In this document: positions 1-4,730 of the stretch, in pieces
Position numbering within the stretch: the first letter of the stretch is position 1
How the letters are laid out: every line of letters starts with the position of its first letter
NCBI GenBank assembly: GCA_018369555.1
Contig: JAGZCC010000066.1
Coordinates: 1-12,330, forward strand
Length of the DNA: 12,330 nucleotides
Source of the DNA: Thomasclavelia spiroformis
GTDB lineage: Bacteria; Bacillota_I; Bacilli_A; Erysipelotrichales; Coprobacillaceae
Reading direction: 5' to 3'
Translations under genes and position numbers: made by a program
The notes under the pieces: model-generated
Seen by the model: the letters and a program-made list of their open reading frames with translations, nothing else
Database searches by the model: none
Told to the model about the DNA's origin: nothing

Positions 1-93
1 TTTAACATCCTGCTGTTCTCCAAAGATCATTGTCCCGGATTGTAGGATTCCATTTGCGAATTCTCCATGACTAGCAAGAATAATTCCTACCAT
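1..93 (-). CDS. PTS mannose-family EIIA component, N-terminal part (runs off the left edge)
   Basis: Cytoplasmic phosphocarrier of a mannose/sorbose-class phosphotransferase system: it takes phosphate from HPr on a histidine and passes it to the partner EIIB. Only the first 31 codons are in the window. They read MVGIILASHGEF and onward, the typical EIIA-Man N-terminus: a short beta strand, then the active-site histidine (His9) in ASHG. The ATG is at 93-91, preceded by a strong GGGAGGAG ribosome-binding site at 101-108. The gene is divergent from the PRD regulator and fructose-family PTS operon. The remaining Man-type subunits (EIIB, EIIC, EIID) would be expected further left, but this cannot be seen. 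The family call is firm for such a short piece because the His context is distinctive; the sugar is unknown. Confidence 0.82.
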   Translation of the reverse strand, partial: MVGIILASHGEFANGILQSGTMIFGEQQDVK

Positions 94-226
94 CTTTTTT
101 CTCCTCCCATTCTTTAGTCTTTGAAAGTTATAAGCAACTTTATAGAAAATATTATTTAAAAATTAATATATCACTTAAAGCGATTTGTCCCATGTTCCTA
201 TTGCCATCACTCATAACTATACTTTA

Positions 227-255
227 AGTATATAAATATTTATTAATACTTTCAA
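227..255 (-). promoter_or_regulatory. Sigma-A promoter of the mannose-family EIIA gene
   Basis: On the minus strand there is a -35 TTGAAA (255-250), a 17-nt spacer and a -10 TATACT (232-227). This is the best sigma-A match in the left intergenic region and would give a leader of roughly 125 nt before the EIIA start. The -10 lies inside a 15-bp palindrome, TATACTT-T-AAGTATA (218-232), which could be a repressor site. I found no sigma-54-type GG-N10-GC element here, although many Man-type PTS operons of Firmicutes use sigma-54. Confidence 0.55.
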
Positions 256-280
256 GAATTTTATATTCCCTTACCCCTTA

Positions 281-310
281 CAAGTTTTGTAATTTTATTT
301 ACAAATCTTG
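281..310. promoter_or_regulatory. Operator O1: long inverted repeat between the divergent PTS promoters
   Basis: Two 12-bp arms (281-292 and 299-310) match at 11 of 12 positions around a 6-nt spacer. The core is TTTGTAA-N6-TTACAAA (286-305), flanked by CAAG on the left and CTTG on the right. There is no T-tract on either side, so it is not a terminator. The same core recurs at 334-353 and upstream of the GH92 gene at 10397-10416. The probable ligand is the PRD activator encoded next door (inference). O1 is 79 nt from the -10 of the rightward promoter and 53 nt from the -10 of the leftward one, so it could influence either. Confidence 0.65.
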
Positions 311-333
311 TGAAATTTTAAAACATAAAAATA

Positions 334-353
334 TTTGTAAATTAAATTACGAA
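334..353. promoter_or_regulatory. Operator O2, promoter-proximal activator site of the PTS operon
   Basis: TTTGTAA-N6-TTACGAA has the same half-sites and spacer as O1, with one mismatch between the arms. It ends 31 nt before the TATAAT at 385, which is exactly the operator-to--10 distance seen at the GH92 promoter. A site just upstream of a poor -35 is where an activator would contact RNA polymerase. Confidence 0.68.
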
Positions 354-358
354 ATTTC

Positions 359-390
359 TAACTTTTCAAATTAATAATGTTTATTATAAT
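359..390 (+). promoter_or_regulatory. Activator-dependent promoter of the PRD regulator/PTS operon
   Basis: A perfect -10 TATAAT (385-390) is paired with no convincing -35: the best candidates are CTTTTC (362-367, 17-nt spacer) or TTTTCA (363-368, 16-nt spacer). The 7-mer TAACTTT at 359-365, 19 nt before the -10, occurs at the same place in the GH92 promoter. A good -10 with a weak -35 and an adjacent operator indicates positive control. Confidence 0.6.
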
Positions 391-426
391 ATATACTTGA
401 GATACTAGGTGATGGGAGGTATAAAA

Positions 427-2454
427 ATGTTAATAAGTGCACGAATGCTTGAAATAGTAAAACATTTATATCAATATAAAACAACAACATATAAAGAAAT
501 AGAACAATCTCTTGGGATTAAAGAAAGAAATGTTAGATATGATGTTGATCGTATTAATGAAATATTAGCAGATAATGGACTAGAGCAAATTGAAAGAAAA
601 GGTAAAGGGGTTTTAGAAGTCCCTGCTAATTTTAAAACTTACATTTTTGAAACTAATAATGAGTTTGTGTATTCACAATCAGAACGTTCTTCAATACTGT
701 TGTTGTATCTTTTCTTTAATAATAAAGAATTAAAACTTAATAAAATCGCAAAAAAAATTCAAGTTTCACGAAGTACAATTAAAAATGATTTTGATGAAAT
801 TGAACAAATGTTATTAAAAAAAGGATTTGAAATTAAATATGATGATAATTTTATTATCCAAGGTGATAAAAAACATTGCATTCGCTTTATGGTAAATGAA
901 ATAAAAAAATATATTTCATTAATTAAACATTCAAAATATTTAAATAGTTTTCAAGAATATGTCTTAGAAATTTTAAAACAATCATTTAAAAATATTTCAT
1001 TAAGTAAAATTATTATATTAGTGGATGATATGCTTGAAGAAACAAATCGTATTTTTACAGATGAAACATACAATTGGTATGTTGCCAATATTTTATGTAT
1101 GATATGGCTTTTTGAAAAAGATGAAATACCTGCTTTTGATTTAGGTTTTTTAGAAAGAAATGATCAAAATATTAACAAATTTATTTTTAAACTAGAAACT
1201 CTTTTAGATAAAAAAATTGATAAAAATAATCTTAATAAAATGATCAATTTTTTATGTTATTTAAATCTGTATGCAAAATCTGAAAATAGTTTGGATATGG
1301 CAAATGTTGAAGCAATAGTTACTAACTTTATTTCTAGAATGTCTTTAGAAATGGGAATCCCATTTCAAAATGATCCAATATTAATAGAAGGTTTATTTAA
1401 TCATATTGTTCCGCTTATTCAACGAATTAAACTAGGTGTAGTGGTTGATGAAAATGTTATCTCGTTATTGTCTACAAAGAATTTAGAAGTATATGAAATT
1501 GTATCTCGAGTTATAACTAAAATAGATATTCTAAATAAAATTACAAATGAAAATGAAATTGCCTATTTAACAATTCATTTTATTGCCAGTTTAAAAAGGA
1601 TCAATACTACTAATCGTAAAAAATTATTACTTGTATGTGGGCATGGTTATGGAACAACAACCATGTTAAAAGAAACCCTATTAACTGAATATCAAGTTGA
1701 AATAGTTGATACAATTCCAAAATACAAAATTTCTAGTTATCAAAATTTCGATGATATTGATTTAGTTATAACAACCACAAAATTAGATCTTGGGATTGAT
1801 TATTTAAAAGTAAATCCAATTTTAACTGAATTAGATGATAGATGTTTAATCAACGCAGGAATTGCTAGAAGAACACCACTATCAAATTATTATTCAATAA
1901 ATAGATCATTAGATTTCTTAACTGACGAAGATAGATTAAGAGTATTAGATGTTATCAGAGAAGAGCTTGGTTATCGAGATTTATGTAAACCAAAGAAAAT
2001 TGCTAAACTAAGTGATTTATTAAGTAAAGATGTTATTAAAATCATTGATGAGGAGATAACATGGGAAGAAGCAATTATACAAAGTTGTAATATTATGGAA
2101 AGTATTAATGCTATTAATAGAAATTATATGGAATCTATTTTTGATATAATTGAACAAAATGGTTTTTATTCAATTATTGATGGTTCATTTGCATTATTAC
2201 ATGGAAATTGTGATATTGGTGTATATAAAACTTCAATGAGTATGATTATCAATAAGAAAAAAATACAATTTGGAGAAAAAGAGGTTAATATAATCTTCTG
2301 TTTATCTAGTAAAGATCAAAAAGAACATATCCCTGCAATTATTAATCTTATGAAATTAGAAAAAACCACTGATTTTATAAAATATGTTTTAAAAGCTGAT
2401 TCAGGTAAAGAAGCTTATGAAGCATTAGTAGAATATGAAAGGAGAATTATATAA
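427..2454 (+). CDS. PRD-domain transcriptional activator of the MtlR/LicR (BglG-like) type with EIIB-like and EIIA-like domains
   Basis: Cytoplasmic DNA-binding regulator whose activity is set by PTS phosphorylation. The 675 residues follow the family layout: HTH (about 1-65), second HTH/Mga-like (85-150), PRD1 (175-285), PRD2 (295-395), EIIB-like (about 398-490) and EIIA-like (525-675). Visible phospho-acceptor candidates are His326 and His384 in PRD2, Cys404 in VCGHGYGTT and His592 in LLHGN. PRD1 seems to lack the usual histidine, with Asn-Ile where His-Leu is common. Upstream in-frame GTG (409) and ATG (412) codons exist, but the GGGAGG ribosome-binding site (414-419) overlaps them and sits 7 nt before ATG 427, which fixes the start. 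It is first in an operon with a fructose-family PTS, the usual arrangement for a regulator sensing its own transporter. It is the most likely ligand of the TTTGTAA-N6-TTACAAA operators (inference). Confidence 0.9.
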   Translation: MLISARMLEIVKHLYQYKTTTYKEIEQSLGIKERNVRYDVDRINEILADNGLEQIERKGKGVLEVPANFKTYIFETNNEFVYSQSERSSILLLYLFFNNKELKLNKIAKKIQVSRSTIKNDFDEIEQMLLKKGFEIKYDDNFIIQGDKKHCIRFMVNEIKKYISLIKHSKYLNSFQEYVLEILKQSFKNISLSKIIILVDDMLEETNRIFTDETYNWYVANILCMIWLFEKDEIPAFDLGFLERNDQNINKFIFKLETLLDKKIDKNNLNKMINFLCYLNLYAKSENSLDMANVEAIVTNFISRMSLEMGIPFQNDPILIEGLFNHIVPLIQRIKLGVVVDENVISLLSTKNLEVYEIVSRVITKIDILNKITNENEIAYLTIHFIASLKRINTTNRKKLLLVCGHGYGTTTMLKETLLTEYQVEIVDTIPKYKISSYQNFDDIDLVITTTKLDLGIDYLKVNPILTELDDRCLINAGIARRTPLSNYYSINRSLDFLTDEDRLRVLDVIREELGYRDLCKPKKIAKLSDLLSKDVIKIIDEEITWEEAIIQSCNIMESINAINRNYMESIFDIIEQNGFYSIIDGSFALLHGNCDIGVYKTSMSMIINKKKIQFGEKEVNIIFCLSSKDQKEHIPAIINLMKLEKTTDFIKYVLKADSGKEAYEALVEYERRII

Positions 2455-2457
2455 TTA

Positions 2458-2907
2458 ATGTATCTGGCAGATAAAGAATGTGTAGTATTTGACATCCCAG
2501 ATACTACAAAAAATGACGTAATAAAAACTTTAATTAGTAAACTTGATAAAGCAGGATGTATATCTAACGTTGAACAATTTTATGAAAATGTTTTAAACAG
2601 AGAAAAAATTTGTGCTACTTCAATTGGAAATGAGATGGGGTTACCTCATGGTAAAACACCAAATGTATTACGACCTTCTATTTGTTTTGGTCGACTATGT
2701 AAACCTGTAGTTTGGAATGAAAAAACAGGTGAAAAAGTTCAATATGTTATATTAATCGCTGTTCCTGAAGAAAATTTTTCTGATATACATATGAAAATTA
2801 TTTCTTCTTTAGCCCGTAAATTAATGCATACAGAGTATCGAAATATCTTATTGAGTGGAACTCAAGAAGAAATATTTGACTTTTTAAATACAACAGTTGA
2901 GATATAG
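2458..2907 (+). CDS. PTS fructose-family EIIA component
   Basis: Soluble phosphocarrier of 149 residues, the usual length for a stand-alone EIIA-Fru/Mtl/Ntr domain (PF00359 type). It accepts phosphate from HPr and donates it to the EIIB encoded two genes downstream. The active-site histidine is His64 in GLPHGK. The downstream strand-helix pattern (PVVW, VQYVILIAVP, then a His-containing helix) fits the fold. The gene starts 3 nt after the regulator's TAA, in the same reading frame. A ribosome-binding site AAAGGAG (2438-2444) lies inside the end of the regulator gene, with a rather long 13-nt spacing, so translational coupling is likely. It resembles the regulator's own EIIA-like domain only at family level. 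Confidence 0.9.
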   Translation: MYLADKECVVFDIPDTTKNDVIKTLISKLDKAGCISNVEQFYENVLNREKICATSIGNEMGLPHGKTPNVLRPSICFGRLCKPVVWNEKTGEKVQYVILIAVPEENFSDIHMKIISSLARKLMHTEYRNILLSGTQEEIFDFLNTTVEI

Positions 2908-2968
2908 ATTATATATATTTTTTATTGTATTATAATAAAAGATAAATATTACCTGATGGAGGATGAAA

Positions 2969-4030
2969 ATGAAAAAAATACTAATAAATTTAAAACGTCA
3001 TTTACTTACCGGTACCTCTCACATGATTCCATTCATTGTTGCAGGAGGAATTCTATTTTCAATTTCAGTTATGCTAAATCCTAATGTTACAGCATCAGGG
3101 AATAACAATGCTTTTCTCTATGGTTTAGCAGAAATTGGAAATGCAGGATTAATTTTATATATCCCCATCCTTGGAGGATATATTGCATATTCTATTGCTG
3201 ATAGGCCCGGATTAGCTCCTGGTATGTGTGGTGCGTGGATTGCTAACGATATTGGAGGCGGGTTTTTAGGAGGAATAGCCGCTGGTTTTATTGCCGGCTA
3301 TATTGTTAATCAATTAAAAAAAATAAAATTATCTACATCACTAAAATCAATTGGCACAATTTTTTTATATCCATTAATAGGAACCTTTTTAACAGGTGGC
3401 ATTGTGTATTGGTTAATTGGTACTCCATTAAGTATGTTAATGAATGCACTGACAGAATGGTTAGCGAGTATGAGTGATACAGGATTAATCCCCTTAGGCT
3501 CTATTTTGGGAATCATGACGGCATTTGATATGGGAGGTCCAATCAATAAAGTATCAACTTTATTCGCCCAAACACAAGTAGATACTTTACCCTATTTAAT
3601 GGGTGGCGTTGGAGTTGCAATTTGTACCCCTCCTATAGGAATGGGACTAGCAACATTATTAGCGCCCAAAAAATATAGTAATGAAGAAAAACAAGCTGGA
3701 AAAGCAGCAATTATAATGGGTTGTGTTGGAATTACTGAAGGTGCAATCCCCTTTGCCGCTAATGATCCAATAAGAGTTATTCCCTCAATTTGTGTTGGTT
3801 CAGCAGTTGGAAATATAATTGCATTTTTATTAGGTGTATTAAATCATGCACCGTGGGGTGGATTTATCGTACTACCCGTGATAGAAGGACGCCTAGGATA
3901 TATTCTGGGAATTATTATCGGTTCTGTTACGACTGCTATAATGGTAAATTTATTAAAAAAAGTAAATACCGATAAAACAGCTTATAAAAATGATTCTGAT
4001 GAAATTGAGTTAAATTTTGAGGAACTATAA
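2969..4030 (+). CDS. PTS fructose-family EIIC membrane permease
   Basis: Membrane channel of the phosphotransferase system, 353 residues, the size of free-standing EIIC-Fru proteins such as those of the E. coli Frw/Fry type. Hallmarks are ADRPG (77-81), a glycine-rich membrane stretch GGGFLGGIAAGFIAGY (96-111), FDMGGPINK (186-194) and GITEGAIPFAANDP (254-267), the last being the fructose-family signature. Several hydrophobic membrane segments are evident, and the short C-terminal tail is acidic. An ATG at 2963 directly abuts the GGAGG (2958-2962), which leaves no spacing. The ATG at 2969 has a 6-nt spacing and is taken as the start. The substrate cannot be read from the sequence: the family carries fructose, mannose-type sugars and 2-O-mannosylglycerate. 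The neighbouring GH92 gene makes a mannose-derived sugar plausible. Confidence 0.92.
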   Translation: MKKILINLKRHLLTGTSHMIPFIVAGGILFSISVMLNPNVTASGNNNAFLYGLAEIGNAGLILYIPILGGYIAYSIADRPGLAPGMCGAWIANDIGGGFLGGIAAGFIAGYIVNQLKKIKLSTSLKSIGTIFLYPLIGTFLTGGIVYWLIGTPLSMLMNALTEWLASMSDTGLIPLGSILGIMTAFDMGGPINKVSTLFAQTQVDTLPYLMGGVGVAICTPPIGMGLATLLAPKKYSNEEKQAGKAAIIMGCVGITEGAIPFAANDPIRVIPSICVGSAVGNIIAFLLGVLNHAPWGGFIVLPVIEGRLGYILGIIIGSVTTAIMVNLLKKVNTDKTAYKNDSDEIELNFEEL

Positions 4031-4060
4031 TATTTATAATTATATAAAGGAGTGAAGAGA

Positions 4061-4369
4061 ATGAAAGTTGTTGGATGTACTGCGTGTCCCTCAGGAGTAG
4101 CCCATACATATATGGCTGCAGAAGCACTAATACTATCTGGAAAAAAATATGGTGTTGAGGTGATTATGGAGACTCAAGGGGGGTGCGGAATTGAAAATAA
4201 ATTAAACCTCAAAGATATTGAAGAAGCAGTATGTGTTATTTTATCAAATGATATTAATATCGAAGGAGAAGAACGTTTTAAAGGAAAAAAAGTTCTTCGT
4301 ATGGGAGTTTCTGATTTAATCGAAAAATCAGATGCAATCATTTCAAAAATTAAAAAAACATTTAAATAA
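4061..4369 (+). CDS. PTS fructose-family EIIB component
   Basis: Small cytoplasmic phosphotransfer protein, 102 residues, the usual length for a separate EIIB-Fru. The motif GCTACPSGVAHTYMAAEA (5-22) contains the phosphorylated cysteine, Cys9 in ACPSG. An additional Cys6, where related proteins usually have a hydrophobic residue, makes a CxxC. A GTG at 4052 is in frame but overlaps the AAAGGAG ribosome-binding site (4046-4052). ATG 4061, 8 nt after it, is the likely start. It receives phosphate from the EIIA at 2458-2907 and phosphorylates sugar brought in by the EIIC just upstream, from which it is separated by 30 nt. It is the last gene before the operon terminator. No sugar-phosphate kinase or isomerase is in the operon, so metabolism of the product must be encoded elsewhere. 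Confidence 0.92.
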   Translation: MKVVGCTACPSGVAHTYMAAEALILSGKKYGVEVIMETQGGCGIENKLNLKDIEEAVCVILSNDINIEGEERFKGKKVLRMGVSDLIEKSDAIISKIKKTFK

Positions 4370-4381
4370 CAACTATTTTTT

Positions 4382-4418
4382 GAAATATGATGTTAGTATT
4401 ATCATATTTCTTTTTTTT
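4382..4418 (+). terminator. Rho-independent terminator of the PTS operon
   Basis: A perfect 10-bp stem (GAAATATGAT at 4382-4391 with ATCATATTTC at 4401-4410) with a 9-nt loop is followed by eight T residues (4411-4418). The stem is AT-rich but well formed, and lies 12 nt after the EIIB stop. Confidence 0.85.
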
Positions 4419-4565
4419 GACAATTTATATCTTAGTTTTATCATTATTATAACTTATTAAAAATGATGTCAAAATAAATAGCAAGTTTTATATACTGCTA
4501 AAAATCACTAAAAATATTATAAAACAGTTTCACTGTGATATATTTAAACTACATCGATTAATTTC
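4419..4565. other. Non-coding AT-rich spacer between convergent transcription units
   Basis: No gene is visible. It holds small inverted repeats only: TTTTGACA (4415-4422) with TGTCAAAA (4467-4474), nested with ATCATT (4440-4445) and AATGAT (4462-4467); TAGCA (4479-4483) with TGCTA (4496-4500); and ACAGT-TTC-ACTGT (4524-4536). None has a T-tract or promoter context that would assign a function. No group II intron domain V-like sequence is present on the minus strand, so the intron fragment to the right lacks its 3' end here. Confidence 0.5.
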
Positions 4566-4685
4566 ATGCTATTGCTTCCTCTCTCCCACACCTCGCGATG
4601 TGAAACTTGCAAGTCGCTATATGATTCGTCGGCAACTACGCTCATGAAGGATTTTCACCTTAGATGTATAACATGCTCGTCATAC
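4566..4685 (-). mobile_element. Decayed 5' fragment (domain I) of a probable group IIC intron
   Basis: Read on the minus strand from 4685, this GC-richer island resembles the 5' part of bacterial group II introns. It begins GTATGACGAGCATG (consensus start GUGYG, and the Oceanobacillus group IIC intron starts GUGUGCCCGGCAUG). It then has the AAGG-TGAAAAT-CCTT hairpin (4661-4647) that matches the GGUGAAAGUCC element. Next is a 6-bp stem capped by a GNRA tetraloop, CACATC-GCGA-GGTGTG (4602-4587), and then AGGAAGC (4580-4574). It starts directly after the hairpin and T-tract of the GH92 terminator, which is the insertion preference of class IIC introns. No reverse-transcriptase ORF, domain V or 3' end is present, so it is a remnant. 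The inner boundary near 4566 is approximate. The identification rests on remembered consensus features, not a search. Confidence 0.6.
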
Positions 4686-4686
4686 C

Positions 4687-4719
4687 AAAAAAAACGAGAT
4701 GATTAAATCATCCCGTTTT
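4687..4719 (-). terminator. Rho-independent terminator of the GH92 gene
   Basis: On the minus strand the arms at 4719-4707 and 4703-4691 form a 13-bp stem with one G-U pair and a 3-nt loop. The 3' arm ends in T residues that continue to 4687 (eight T in a row). It lies 11 nt beyond the GH92 stop codon. The intron remnant begins 1-2 nt after the T-tract. Confidence 0.85.
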
Positions 4720-4730
4720 ATATATGTTTA

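Noticed and set aside
174..188. Possible catabolite-repression (cre) site around TTAAAGCGATTTGT in the EIIA-Man leader
   Set aside because: The central AAAGCG fits, but conserved outer positions (G near the left end, C near the right end) are wrong, so the match is too poor to call.
185..215. Sigma-54 promoter for the mannose-family EIIA (TGGCAATAGGAACATG on the minus strand)
   Set aside because: GG is not followed after ten bases by GC as required, and a better sigma-A promoter lies just upstream at 227-255.
2897..2940. Internal promoter or terminator between the EIIA and EIIC genes (TTGAGA, TATAAT, and TTTTATT/AATAAAA)
   Set aside because: The hexamers are 28 nt apart, and the inverted repeat is only A-U pairs with no useful T-tract. 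AT-richness explains both.
3310..3546. Minus-strand reading frame of 78 codons
   Set aside because: It lies entirely inside the well-supported EIIC gene, has no ribosome-binding site and no recognisable family.
4419..4730. CRISPR array, riboswitch or tRNA in the GC-richer intergenic patch
   Set aside because: There is no direct-repeat/spacer pattern, no cloverleaf and no expression platform. The motifs fit a group II intron 5' end better.
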